This document shows positions 1 to 8,775 of a stretch of 32,383 bases of DNA, piece by piece. Made by a program: the position numbers and the translations under genes. Below the pieces are notes generated by a model. The model ran no database searches. It had not been told where the DNA came from and saw only the letters and a program-made list of their open reading frames with translations. The number at the start of each line of letters is the position of its first letter. Position 1 is the first letter of the stretch. Source of the DNA: Streptomyces carminius (GTDB lineage Bacteria > Actinomycetota > Actinomycetes > Streptomycetales > Streptomycetaceae); the NCBI RefSeq assembly GCF_002794255.1, contig NZ_PGGW01000023.1:1-32383 (forward strand), read 5' to 3'.

Positions 1-3000
1 CCCGCGCGTTCGAAGACCTCCCACGAGGTCTCCAGGAACACCCGGTGCTGCGGGTCCATCGCCAGCGCCTCGCGCGGAGAGATCCTGAAGAAGGCCGCGT
101 CGAAGCCGCCGGCGTCCTCCAGGAAGCCGCCCCTGCGGACGTAGGTCTTGCCCGGCAGACCGGGCTCCGGGTCGTAGATGCCGTCGATGTCCCAGCCGCG
201 GTCCGTGGGGAAGTCGGACAGGGCCTCCCCGCCCGCCTCCAGCAGCTTCCACAGGTCCTCGGGGGAGGCGATGCCGCCGGGCAGCCGGCACGCCATGCCC
301 ACGATCACGACCGGATCGTCGTCCGTCCGGACGGCGGCCGCGACCGGCGCCTGCTCCGCGGCACCGCCCGCCAGTTCGTCCAGCACGAAACGGGCCACCG
401 CCCGGGGCGTGGGGCAGTCGAAGGCCAAGGTGGCCGGGAGCCGTAGCCCCGTGGTCTCCACCAACCGGTTGCGCAGCTGTACGGCCTGGACCGAGCTGAA
501 TCCGATCTCCTTGAAGGGCCGCTCGGGCGCCACTGCGCTCTCGTCCGTTCCGCCGATCTCCGCGGCCGCCGCGCACACGGCTGACACCAGCGTCCGCAGC
601 CGTTCGGCCTCGGACAGCACAGCGAGTTCCGTCCGGAACTCCTCGGCGCGTCCGGCGTCCGCCGACGCTCCGCCGGAGGTGTCGATCAGCCTGTGCAGCA
701 CCGCCGGCACGGAGCCGTCGCGCAACGTCATCGTGTCGAGCTCCACCAGGGAGACCGCGGTCTCTCCGGACATGAGCGCGGCGTCGACCATGGCGAGCAG
801 GTCGCGCCGGGACAGGGTGCCCACTCCCGCGGGCAGCTGCCGCGCCGGGAGCGCGGAGTCCGCGTCATCAGCCCACGGCCCCAGGGACAGCGAGAGCGCC
901 GGGTGCCTCCGGGCGCGGCGCCGCAGTGCGAGGGCGTCGCAGAACGCGGCCACCGCCGCCTCCTCCGCCCCGCGGGCGATCCCCAGCGGGCCCGTGGCCG
1001 AGGACAGCAGCACGAGAACCGCCGGACCGGCCTGTGCTGTCAGCTCGTCCAGCGCGTCGTCCAGCGCGGCGACGCCCGCGGTGGCGGACTCGAAAGGGCC
1101 GGACGGGGCGTGGACCACACCCGACAGCGGACGGGACGTGCCGGACAGCACACCCTCCAGCGCCGCCCGGTCGGTGATGTCGCAGGCGGCCACGGACACC
1201 ACCGCCCGGAGCGCGGTGAGTTCGGCCGCGAGTTCGGCGACGGGCAGATCGCCCTCGCCCTGGTCGCTGATCAGCAACACGTGTCGGACCCCGTGCCCGG
1301 CGACAAGGTGGCGGGCCATGACGGCGCCGACCACGGTGTCCGCGCCGGTGACCGCCACGGTCCCCGTGGGGTCGAACACCGTGCCGCTGCCCGGCCGCAC
1401 GGCCAGCCGCTCCAGGGCCGGCTTCACGGCGGTGCCCGCCCGTACGGCCAGCTGCGGCTCGCCCGCGGCCAGCACGGCGGGCAGCAGGCGCCCGGACGCG
1501 GCGTCCTCGACGTCGACGTCGACGTGTACGAGCCGGTCACCGTACTCGGCCTGCAGGCCGAGTACGAGTCCGGCCACCGCGGCGTGCGCGGGGTCGGGCG
1601 TCTCGGCGGGCCGGACGGCCACACCACCGCGGGTGAGGACGACCAGCCGGGCGGGGGCGGACGGTTCGCCGGCGAGCCGTGACCGCACCCGGGAGGCCAC
1701 GACCGCGACAAGACCGGGCAGATCGGCATCCGCCTCCGGGAGGGAGGCCGCTGACAGGACCTCGACGTCGGACACGGGGTCGCCGGCGCCGCCGCGCGAC
1801 ACCTCGACGCCGGCCGACTCGATGCCTGCGGCCAGGCCGCTGCCGACTTCGTCGGCCAGCGACCACCGCCGGGGCGCGACGGGTTCGCCGGGGGACCCGG
1901 CCCGCACCGGCGCGAGCGGGACCCAGTCGGTGTGGAACAGGCTCTCGTAGTAGCTGCTGCCGGCGGCCCGCAGCCGGGCGGGCTGGTCGAGCAGGACGTG
2001 CCGGGTGATCTTGCCCGACCGTGTCCGGGGGATCCGCGCGACTTCGTACAGCTCCTCGGGAACCTTGAAGTAGGAGAGCCGCTCGCGGCACGCGGCGAAC
2101 AGGGCGTCGGTGTCCAGGCCCTCCGGCCCCGGCACCAAGAAGGCGACCGGCACCTCCCCCAGGACGTGGTGGGACTTGCCGGCCACGGCGACGTCGGCCA
2201 CCCCCGGCACACTCCGGAGCACGTCCTCGATTTCTCCCGGGTGGATGTTCTCGCCGCCCCGGATGATCAGGTCCTTGATCCGGCCGGAGACGGTGAAGTA
2301 CCCGGCCTCGTCGCGGCGGGCCAGGTCACCGGTGCGGTACCAGCCGCCGCGCAGCGCGAGCGCGGTCTCCTCCGGGCGGTTGTGGTAGCCCACCATCACG
2401 TTCGGGCCGCTGACCCAGACCTCGCCCTCCTCGCCGACCGGGACGTCGCGCCCGGTCTCCGGGTCGACGAGACGGACGTTGAGCCCCGGCACGGGGAGCC
2501 CGCTGGTCCCCTCGACCCGGGTTCCCGACGGCCAGTTGATGGTGATGGAGCCGCAGGTTTCCGTACTGCCGTAGGCGTCCAGCAGCGGCACGCCGAAGGT
2601 CTCCTCGAAGGAGGCGCGCAGCGACCGGGTCGTCACCGCGCCGCCGACGAGGCCGACTCGCAGGTCCGGGGCCTCCACTCCGTGCTGCCGCGCGGCCTGG
2701 ACCAGGTAGTGGTACATGGTGGGCACGCCGGCGATGAAGGTCGGGGACTCCTCCCGCAGCACGGAGAGGATCTCGTCGGCGGAGTATCCGTCGGTGATCC
2801 GGGTGGTCGCGCCGACCGAGGTCGTCGCCAGCACGCCGGCGATGTGCGACAGGCTGTGGAAGAGCGGAAGGGGCCACAGCACCCGGTCGTCCACGGACAG
2901 GTCCGGCACGGGGACGTAGCAGGCGGCCACCGACCACAGGCAGTTGCGCTGGGTGGACAGCACGCCCTTGGGTTTCCCGGTGGTCCCCGACGTGTACAGC

Positions 3001-3509
3001 ATCCACGCGACCTCGTCGAGGCCGAGGCCGTCCCGCGCGGCGGACCCCGGCTCGGTGGTGGCCAGGGTCTCGAAGGACACCGTCCCGGCGGGGACCTGCC
3101 TCTCGCCGGTCACGACGATCCCGGGGTACTGCGCGCCGCCCAGGGCGCGTCTGACCTGCTCGACGTGGGCGGCGTCCGTGATGATCACGCGTGCCCCGCT
3201 GTCGGAGAGGAAGAACGCCAGCTCGGCGTCGGTGGAGTGCGGATTGATCGGCACCCCGATCGCGTCGGCACGGGTGATGGCGAGGTAACTCTCGACCGTC
3301 TCGACGCAGTTCCCCAGGTAGATCGCCGCGCGGTCGCCCGGATGTACACGCAGCCCGGCGAGGTGACCGGCGATATTCCGCGTACGGAGCTCCAGATCGG
3401 CATAGCTCACCTGTCGCCGGGCATCAGCGAAGGCGATTTTCCCACCGAGGCGGGAGGCGTGCTCGGTCAGGGTTTCGGGAAGGGGCCGAATCAGTTCTGT
3501 GCGCAGCAT
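1..3509 (-). CDS. Type I modular PKS, AHBA loading module and start of first KS (partial)
   Basis: N-terminal part of a polyketide synthase that continues beyond the left edge. Domains by my count: an acyl-AMP ligase (about residues 1-510) with the P-loop YTSGTTGKPKG near 170-181, YRTGDL, and the C-terminal lysine in SGKIT near 499; a ketoreductase-like region (about 520-900); an ACP (about 940-1020) with the phosphopantetheine serine in GFSSVQ near 1004; and a ketosynthase starting VVIVGMACRLPGG near 1064. The KS active-site cysteine is not reached. Ligase-KR-ACP is the loading architecture known from rifamycin and other ansamycin synthases that load AHBA. The KR is degenerate: the nucleotide site reads TGADTVVG, and the catalytic YxxxN region is replaced by EEAAVAAF. 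The ATG start has AGGAG upstream. The rifI homologue lies 107 bp upstream in the same direction. Confidence in the family is very high; substrate AHBA is inferred from the architecture and the surrounding AHBA genes. Confidence 0.95.
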   Translation of the reverse strand, partial: MLRTELIRPLPETLTEHASRLGGKIAFADARRQVSYADLELRTRNIAGHLAGLRVHPGDRAAIYLGNCVETVESYLAITRADAIGVPINPHSTDAELAFFLSDSGARVIITDAAHVEQVRRALGGAQYPGIVVTGERQVPAGTVSFETLATTEPGSAARDGLGLDEVAWMLYTSGTTGKPKGVLSTQRNCLWSVAACYVPVPDLSVDDRVLWPLPLFHSLSHIAGVLATTSVGATTRITDGYSADEILSVLREESPTFIAGVPTMYHYLVQAARQHGVEAPDLRVGLVGGAVTTRSLRASFEETFGVPLLDAYGSTETCGSITINWPSGTRVEGTSGLPVPGLNVRLVDPETGRDVPVGEEGEVWVSGPNVMVGYHNRPEETALALRGGWYRTGDLARRDEAGYFTVSGRIKDLIIRGGENIHPGEIEDVLRSVPGVADVAVAGKSHHVLGEVPVAFLVPGPEGLDTDALFAACRERLSYFKVPEELYEVARIPRTRSGKITRHVLLDQPARLRAAGSSYYESLFHTDWVPLAPVRAGSPGEPVAPRRWSLADEVGSGLAAGIESAGVEVSRGGAGDPVSDVEVLSAASLPEADADLPGLVAVVASRVRSRLAGEPSAPARLVVLTRGGVAVRPAETPDPAHAAVAGLVLGLQAEYGDRLVHVDVDVEDAASGRLLPAVLAAGEPQLAVRAGTAVKPALERLAVRPGSGTVFDPTGTVAVTGADTVVGAVMARHLVAGHGVRHVLLISDQGEGDLPVAELAAELTALRAVVSVAACDITDRAALEGVLSGTSRPLSGVVHAPSGPFESATAGVAALDDALDELTAQAGPAVLVLLSSATGPLGIARGAEEAAVAAFCDALALRRRARRHPALSLSLGPWADDADSALPARQLPAGVGTLSRRDLLAMVDAALMSGETAVSLVELDTMTLRDGSVPAVLHRLIDTSGGASADAGRAEEFRTELAVLSEAERLRTLVSAVCAAAAEIGGTDESAVAPERPFKEIGFSSVQAVQLRNRLVETTGLRLPATLAFDCPTPRAVARFVLDELAGGAAEQAPVAAAVRTDDDPVVIVGMACRLPGGIASPEDLWKLLEAGGEALSDFPTDRGWDIDGIYDPEPGLPGKTYVRRGGFLEDAGGFDAAFFRISPREALAMDPQHRVFLETSWEVFERA

Positions 3510-3554
3510 CCGGTATCACTCCTAGGCAAGGCGAGATGCGCGTGAACGCAGCTG

Positions 3555-3602
3555 AAAGTCTTGCGCGGATCCTGGCGCGCGGATCCCCTATCCGATCCCC
3601 TA
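3555..3602 (-). promoter_or_regulatory. Candidate PKS promoter with tandem TAGGGG repeats
   Basis: On the minus strand TAGGGGATC occurs twice (hexamers at 3602-3597 and 3590-3585), a period of 12 bp. Exactly 24 nt after the second hexamer is GACTTT (3560-3555), a weak -10-like hexamer. The site lies in the 107-bp gap between the rifI homologue and the PKS start, so the PKS probably has its own promoter. Similar repeats occur upstream of the AHBA synthase, rifH and BBE genes. Function is inferred from recurrence only. Confidence 0.5.
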
Positions 3603-3616
3603 TGACATCCCTGAAC

Positions 3617-4411
3617 TCACGGCCATCCGAAGAATTCCCGATAGCACGTAACCTGTTTCTCCAGCATGTGGATCCCGTGGTGCACACGGCGGCCGGCGGT
3701 CGCCGCCTCCCGCAGCAGCGCGGTTTCGTGGGGCTTCATGACGATGTCCGCCACCACGGCGTCCGCCCGTACGGCGCCGGGGTCGAAGGGCAGGGGGTCC
3801 CGGGGGCGCATCCCGAGCGGCGTGGCGTTGACGACGATGTCGGCGGTCCCCAGGTCGCCGGGTTCCGCGGCACGCAACCTGCCGGGCCACCGGGGACCGA
3901 GCCGGGAGAGCAGGGCGTCGAGCCGGGTGCCGTCGATGTCGTGTACGGAGACCCGTGCGATGCCGGCGGTCAGCAGCGCGACCGCGATCGCGCTGCCCGC
4001 CCCGCCGACGCCCACCAGGAGGACGTGCCTGTCCCGCACCGTGTGCCCGGACGCCTCGAGTCCCCGGACGAACCCGAGTCCGTCGAAGTTCTCGGCGAGC
4101 CAGCGGCCGTCGGGCCCGCGCCGCATCGCGTTCGCGGTTCCGCTCAGGGACGCGGCCGGTCCGAGCTCGTCCGCGAGACCGCACACGGCGGCCTTGTGGG
4201 GGACCGTGACCAGCAGTCCGTCGAGATTGCCGATCCGGGTCAGTCCCCCCACGACCTCGGCGAGGTCCTCCGCCGATACGTGCACCGGGACCACGACGGC
4301 GTCGAGTCCGGTGAGCAGCGGGTTGAGCAGGCCCGGCGCCCGGACCTGTGCCACGGGGTCGCCTAGGACTCCGTACAGCCGGGTGGTGCCGGACACGCGT
4401 GCCCCGGTCAC
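3617..4411 (-). CDS. rifI: Aminoquinate/shikimate dehydrogenase (RifI-type)
   Basis: 264-residue NADP-dependent dehydrogenase of the shikimate dehydrogenase family. Its N-terminal substrate-binding domain opens LYGVLGDPVAQVRAPGLLN, has the catalytic lysine in TVPHK and the aspartate in NFDGLGF. The Rossmann domain has VGVGGAGSA and NATPLGM. The usual SxSP substrate serines of AroE are replaced (QVRAP), as in the RifI-like subgroup. In rifamycin-type clusters this enzyme interconverts aminoquinate and aminodehydroquinate, a side branch of AHBA synthesis. I chose the GTG start because AGGGAGG lies 5 nt upstream; an open frame extends much further but does not resemble the family. It is divergent from the HxlR gene, with 78 bp between them, and upstream of the PKS. 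The rif symbol is a homologue name. Confidence 0.88.
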   Translation of the reverse strand: MTGARVSGTTRLYGVLGDPVAQVRAPGLLNPLLTGLDAVVVPVHVSAEDLAEVVGGLTRIGNLDGLLVTVPHKAAVCGLADELGPAASLSGTANAMRRGPDGRWLAENFDGLGFVRGLEASGHTVRDRHVLLVGVGGAGSAIAVALLTAGIARVSVHDIDGTRLDALLSRLGPRWPGRLRAAEPGDLGTADIVVNATPLGMRPRDPLPFDPGAVRADAVVADIVMKPHETALLREAATAGRRVHHGIHMLEKQVTCYREFFGWP

Positions 4412-4429
4412 ATGGGCCTCCCTAGGGTA

Positions 4430-4440
4430 TACATGTTGTA
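4430..4440. promoter_or_regulatory. Candidate HxlR operator
   Basis: TACA-TGT-TGTA, an inverted repeat with 4-bp arms and a 3-bp centre, lies in the 78-bp divergent gap between the rifI homologue and the HxlR gene, 19 bp from the rifI GTG. HxlR regulators commonly bind short inverted repeats in their own divergent promoters. The match is short, so this is only a candidate. Confidence 0.35.
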
Positions 4441-4489
4441 ACAGGGTTATCTCTGTGACATCGCGAAGATCGCGGGGAGGAGCTGCGTC

Positions 4490-4882
4490 ATGCCGCAGAC
4501 GAAGGCCGGAGCAACGGACGAGATCGTCGTCCAGGCGTGCCCGGTACGCGAGGTGCTGGACCGGGTGGCCGGGAAGTGGAGCATTCTGATCATCGTCGCC
4601 GCCGCCCGCGGCCCGGTGCGCTTCACGGAGCTGGAGCGGTCGATCGAGGGCATCAGCAGGCGCATGCTGACGCTGACTCTGCGGAACCTCGAACGGGACG
4701 GGCTGCTCACGCGCACCGTGTACGCCACCGTTCCTCCCCGGGTCGAGTACGAGCTCACCGATATCGCGCGGGAGCTCCATCAGTCGCTCCTGTCGCTCAC
4801 GGGCTGGGCCCAGCGGCACCGCGAGACCATCTCGGCCGCGCGGCACGCCTACGACGCCGAACGGCTGGCCGAGGGCCGCTGA
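4490..4882 (+). CDS. HxlR/DUF24-family winged-helix regulator
   Basis: 130-residue protein matching the HxlR family end to end: CPVREVLDRVAGKWSILII at the N-terminus, then FTELERSIEGISRRMLTLTLRNLERDGLLTR (split here for clarity: FTELERSIEGISRRML, then TLTLRNLERDGLLTR), and a wing with PPRVEYELT. Cys17, immediately before Pro18, is the conserved N-terminal cysteine that senses quinones, diamide or hypochlorite in YodB, CatR and HypR. GGGGAGGAG precedes the ATG. It is transcribed away from the rifI homologue and its 3' end overlaps the LAL gene by 34 bp (convergent). A role in sensing a (hydro)quinone ansamycin or intermediate is inference. Confidence 0.93.
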   Translation: MPQTKAGATDEIVVQACPVREVLDRVAGKWSILIIVAAARGPVRFTELERSIEGISRRMLTLTLRNLERDGLLTRTVYATVPPRVEYELTDIARELHQSLLSLTGWAQRHRETISAARHAYDAERLAEGR

Positions 4883-7632
4883 GCCTGCCGGGGCTGTCTG
4901 CGCAGGGTGGCGGTCCCCAGGTCGGCCGGGAGGTCCCGGCGGCGTTTGACGTCCAGCTTCCGGTACACCTTGGTCAGGTGCTGCTCGACCGTGCTCGGGG
5001 TGATGTACAGCTTCGCCGCGATCTCCCGGTTGGTGTAGCCGAGTACGGCCAGGTGTGCGACACGCCGCTCCGACTCGGTCAGCCGCCGGGTGTCGTCCCG
5101 GCGGGGCACCGGTGCGTCCGGCGTCTCCCGGGACGCGAGGAGTTCCTCGCACAGGGGCGCCGCTCCGCACGACAGCGCCAGATGCCGCGCCCGCCGCAGG
5201 GCGGTTCTGGCCCGGCGGCTGTCACCGAGTGCCGAGTAGGCGTAGCCGAGGTCGGCGAGCACCTGCGCCTGCTCGTACTGGTCCCCGCACTCCTCGAACA
5301 GCTCGACGGCCTCCAGCAGCAGTTGCGGCCGTCGCTCCGGTGAACTGACCGCAGCGAGCATCCGCAGCGCCCGGCCGCGACCGCTGCCGCCCGCCGCGTC
5401 GGAGCAGGCCAGCTGCTCACGGACCAGCCGACGGGCCCGGTCGTCGTTGCCCAGCCGCAGCCAGGCCTGCGCGGCGCTGGTCCGCCAGGGGACCGGCGCC
5501 GCGGCCTCCAGGCCCAGCGCCTGCACGAGGTCGCCGCAGGCGAGGAAGTCGGCGAGCCCGGCGTAGGCCCGCTGGGTGGAGAGGTGGTAGTGGCCGCGGG
5601 CGTGCAGGTAGTAGAGCCCGTAGCGGTTCTGGAACATGACCTCGGGCGGGGAGAACGCCAGGTAGCGCTCGGCCTCCTCCAGAGCGCCCGACCGGACCGC
5701 CGCGGTGACGAGCGTACCGAGGGGGAATCCAGCGGTCACTCCCCAGCCGTGGGCGGGCAGCACGGTCAGCGTCTCGCGGGCGGCGCGTAACGCACCGGTC
5801 AGGTCGCCCCGGCGCAGCAGTGCCTCCGCCCGCAGGCTTTCCAGCAGGGCGTACCAGGTCGGTGCCCGTTCGGGGTCGTCGGGGGCGCTCAGTACGGCGC
5901 ACCGCTCCAGTACGACGTCCGGCAGGTCCAGCTCGAGCAGCCCGAGGAGGGCCAGCGACGCCGCCTCGTGGGCCCAGGGGGTGTTCCCACGGGGGCGGAG
6001 GTTGCGCAGGGACCGCTCCAGCCAGTCCGTCCGGCCGCCGGTCCGGCCGCTCACCAGCAGGCCGCACAGCGACGCGGCCAGCGCCAGCCAGGGGTCGTTG
6101 CCGGACAGCGCGGCAACGTCCCGGCCGGGCGGGAGGCCGCCGAACGGCGTCCGTACCGCCGGCTGGTGGGCTCCCCGGCGCGCGAGCTGCGGGTGGGAGA
6201 ACATCAGCCAGGAGTCGAGGTTGCGGGCCTCGTCCGCCAGGGCCCCTTCCGAGGAGGCCGCGTCACGCAGCCTGCCGAGCACGGCCGTGGCGTCACCGTG
6301 GCGCCCGTGCCAGAGCAGCTGCCGCACCAGGCCGGGCAGGCGGTCATGGCCCAGGTTCCCCGTCTGCGCCGCGGCGACCAGTGGCGTCAGGTACCTGGCC
6401 GCGGCCGACGGGTTGCGCTGCCACTTCGCGTCGGCGAGCTTGGCCAGAACGGCGGCCCGGTCCGTCGGGTCGTCGCACGACTCGTACGCCAGCTCCAGGC
6501 ACAGCGCCGCGCGCCGGTTCCGGTCGGCGAGCAGGTCCTGCTCGGCGGCCTCGACGAGCACCGGCACCGCCCACGGCGCCACGCGCTGGCGCGCCTCGGT
6601 CAGATGGCACGCCACTGCCTGGGCCGGCTCCCCCAGGCTGTGCAGCAGTTCCGCCGCACGCTGGTTCAGCAGGGCCCGCTCGGCTCCGGTCAGGGTGCCC
6701 AGCACGGCCGCACGGCCGGCCGGGTGCGGGAACCGGCCGTCCCGGAGCAGCCCGGCGGCCGTCATCATGGCTGTCACCCGCTTGACGGTCCCGGTCCCGC
6801 CCTCCCGGTCGAGGCCGGCGAGCCGGGCCACCCGGCCCGGGGTGCCGCGCTCGCCGAGCACGGCCAGCACCTGCGTGATCCGCAGCACGGCGGACTCCCA
6901 GCGCCGCAGCAGGTCCACCACGGCGGCGCCGTAGCCCTGCTCGGTGGCGTGGTCACGGCCCGCCCCGCCACGGCGGCAGTCGTCGGCGAGGGCGTCGAGC
7001 AACCGCAGGTTGCCCCCGCTGATCCGGTGGGACTCGGCGGCGAGTCCGGGCGCGTCGGCGAGTGCGCCGAGCCGCTCCTCCAGCAGCAGGGCCGTGCCCG
7101 TCTCGGTGAGCGGCTCGACACCGACCCGGTGGACCCGTGGGTCGCCCGGCAGCTCGGCCGCGAACGGGGACTGTGACAGGTCGTCGTCCCGCCGGGAGGT
7201 CACCGCCAGCAGTACGCGTGCCGCTCCCAGCCTGCGGGCGAGGTACAGCAGGCACCGCGCCGACTCCGGGTCGGCGTAGTGGATGTCGTCGACCGCGACG
7301 ACCAGCGGCGCCTCTGCCGCCAGTCGCAGCGTCTGCCGGCAGAACTTGTGGTAGTCCGGCGCCGTGTGCTCGGCCGGCCCGCCGTGCGCCGGAACGCTGA
7401 GCAGGAGCTGGCTCAGCGTGCTGCCGGGGAGGTCCTTCTCCATCGGGGAACACGAGGCGCGCATGGCCAGCATTCCGGCTTGCTCCGCCGTCTCGACCGC
7501 CTCGCGCAGCAGGGCCGTCCTGCCGCTCGCCACCACCCCCTCGACCAGCAGTACCCGTCCGCGGCCGGACAGACTGTCGTGGATCAGGGACCGGAGCAGT
7601 GTTCTGTGCTTCTCACGTTCGAGCAAACGCAT
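4849..7632 (-). CDS. Large ATP-binding LuxR (LAL) pathway regulator with a TTA codon
   Basis: 927 residues: an N-terminal AAA-type domain, a long helical repeat region and a C-terminal LuxR helix-turn-helix (LTESERRVAHLAVLGYTNRE, then IAAKLYITPSTVEQHLTKVY). The Walker A motif at residues 32-39 reads GVVASGRT, with arginine in place of the invariant lysine. Walker B is VVAVDDIHYAD. Such regulators (PikD, GdmRI/II type) activate polyketide clusters. Leu615 is encoded by TTA (positions 5788-5790), the only in-frame TTA I found among the genes here, so translation should depend on the bldA tRNA. The ATG start has GGGGGA 5 nt upstream. It lies 69 bp downstream of the luciferase-like gene, so it may be read from the transporter operon as well as its own promoter. 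ATP binding is uncertain because of the Lys-to-Arg change. Confidence 0.93.
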   Translation of the reverse strand: MRLLEREKHRTLLRSLIHDSLSGRGRVLLVEGVVASGRTALLREAVETAEQAGMLAMRASCSPMEKDLPGSTLSQLLLSVPAHGGPAEHTAPDYHKFCRQTLRLAAEAPLVVAVDDIHYADPESARCLLYLARRLGAARVLLAVTSRRDDDLSQSPFAAELPGDPRVHRVGVEPLTETGTALLLEERLGALADAPGLAAESHRISGGNLRLLDALADDCRRGGAGRDHATEQGYGAAVVDLLRRWESAVLRITQVLAVLGERGTPGRVARLAGLDREGGTGTVKRVTAMMTAAGLLRDGRFPHPAGRAAVLGTLTGAERALLNQRAAELLHSLGEPAQAVACHLTEARQRVAPWAVPVLVEAAEQDLLADRNRRAALCLELAYESCDDPTDRAAVLAKLADAKWQRNPSAAARYLTPLVAAAQTGNLGHDRLPGLVRQLLWHGRHGDATAVLGRLRDAASSEGALADEARNLDSWLMFSHPQLARRGAHQPAVRTPFGGLPPGRDVAALSGNDPWLALAASLCGLLVSGRTGGRTDWLERSLRNLRPRGNTPWAHEAASLALLGLLELDLPDVVLERCAVLSAPDDPERAPTWYALLESLRAEALLRRGDLTGALRAARETLTVLPAHGWGVTAGFPLGTLVTAAVRSGALEEAERYLAFSPPEVMFQNRYGLYYLHARGHYHLSTQRAYAGLADFLACGDLVQALGLEAAAPVPWRTSAAQAWLRLGNDDRARRLVREQLACSDAAGGSGRGRALRMLAAVSSPERRPQLLLEAVELFEECGDQYEQAQVLADLGYAYSALGDSRRARTALRRARHLALSCGAAPLCEELLASRETPDAPVPRRDDTRRLTESERRVAHLAVLGYTNREIAAKLYITPSTVEQHLTKVYRKLDVKRRRDLPADLGTATLRRQPRQAQRPSASRSAS

Positions 7633-7701
7633 TTTTCCCCCAGAGTGAACCTGGCACGATGATTTTCGCGATCGATGGAAACGATTTCGTCACGTAAGGT
7701 G

Positions 7702-8775
7702 TCAGGCTGTGTTGCGACGGATTCTGCCGCGAAGCGGCAGCCCATGGTCTGCTGTGAGGAGGCCGCGTTCCCGCAGGAGCGGTACCAGCCCCTCCACCGT
7801 CGCGGTGAGGTCCTCGGACAACACCGCGGGGCGGATTCGAAAACCGTCGACGCCGCCGTCCCGGTGCCATTCCTCGATGAGATCCGCCAGTTTATCCGGA
7901 GTTCCGGTGAAAGTGGCGGCATCGGAGGAGAAGGGCACCCAGCGGTCGAGTTCCCTCTTGCGCGCGGCTGCCTCGGAATCGGTTTCCGCGAGTATCACGT
8001 TCAGGTCGGCGAGAACGGTCAGGGGCGTCGGAACCCTCCTCAGCTCCGTGCACAGTCCCGCCAGCTCCGCACGGATGGCGACCACGTCCTCGCGGTCGAA
8101 GGGGGTGACGAAGACGATGTCGGCGTGGCGCGCGGCCAGCCGGTAGGGCGTGCTGAAGTGCGCGAGCACCGCCGTCAGAGGCCGGCCGGACGCCGGGGTG
8201 GGCACCCGGGCGTACAAGGAGGCACCGGGGTGCCGCCCGTCCGGTTCGACCCGGCGCACGTCGGTGAGGGACTCCTCCCGCCAGCTGTCCCAGAACTCGG
8301 CGACCGCCGCGACGAACGCGTCCGCCTGCGCGAAGCGCTCCTCGGTGAACGCCGCGTAGCGCTCCGGGTCGGCGGTGGCACGTCTCCGTTCCTCGTCGCT
8401 GAGCGCCACGCGAGGCCGCCACCCCCCGCGGCCGGCGGCGATCCGGTCGAGTGTGACCGCCCGGGCGGCCATGACGGCCGGATCGCCGTGCGCGACGCCG
8501 GTCGGGAAGAGCCCCAGACGCGTGGTGTGCCCGGCCGCGTGGGTGAGCGCCAACCACGCGTCGAGGGCGCCGTGGAGGTGTCCCGGCTCCGGTGCGGAGG
8601 GGAACTGGTCGTCGAGCGTGACGAAGTCCAGCATCCCCCGCTCGGCGAGCCGGGCCATGGCCACGATCCGACCGGGATCGAACAGCTCCGTGGGGGGCAC
8701 GTCCGCCCGGCGCCAGGCCGCTGGGTGGGAACCGAGACCGTCCAGAGCGGCGGCCAGGTACACCCGCCCCTCCAT
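7702..8775 (-). CDS. Luciferase-like FMN-dependent monooxygenase
   Basis: 357-residue LLM-class flavin-dependent oxidoreductase with a TIM-barrel pattern. Recognisable segments are LAALDGLG at the start, MLDFVTLDDQF, TRLGLFPTGV, VTLDRIAAGRGGWRP, ADIVFVTPF and a C-terminal FTGTPDKLADLIEEW followed by GFRIRP, typical of the NtaA/SnaA/DszA branch. These enzymes use reduced FMN from a separate reductase to oxidise small molecules, often cleaving C-S or C-N bonds. The ATG overlaps the stop of the solute-binding protein (TGATG), indicating coupled translation and a functional link to the transporter. No partner flavin reductase is seen in the window. A role as an ansamycin tailoring enzyme is possible, but coupling to the ABC genes favours catabolism of the imported compound. 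Confidence 0.88.
   Translation of the reverse strand: MEGRVYLAAALDGLGSHPAAWRRADVPPTELFDPGRIVAMARLAERGMLDFVTLDDQFPSAPEPGHLHGALDAWLALTHAAGHTTRLGLFPTGVAHGDPAVMAARAVTLDRIAAGRGGWRPRVALSDEERRRATADPERYAAFTEERFAQADAFVAAVAEFWDSWREESLTDVRRVEPDGRHPGASLYARVPTPASGRPLTAVLAHFSTPYRLAARHADIVFVTPFDREDVVAIRAELAGLCTELRRVPTPLTVLADLNVILAETDSEAAARKRELDRWVPFSSDAATFTGTPDKLADLIEEWHRDGGVDGFRIRPAVLSEDLTATVEGLVPLLRERGLLTADHGLPLRGRIRRNTA

Noticed and set aside
178..1950. Long plus-strand open frame opposite the PKS
   Set aside because: Low-complexity Ser/Ala/Thr/Arg protein with no family features, a shadow of the PKS caused by high GC.
4421..4428. CCTAGGGT near the rifI start as another cluster repeat
   Set aside because: Single copy, only three G after TA, and it overlaps the Shine-Dalgarno AGGGAGG, which explains it better.
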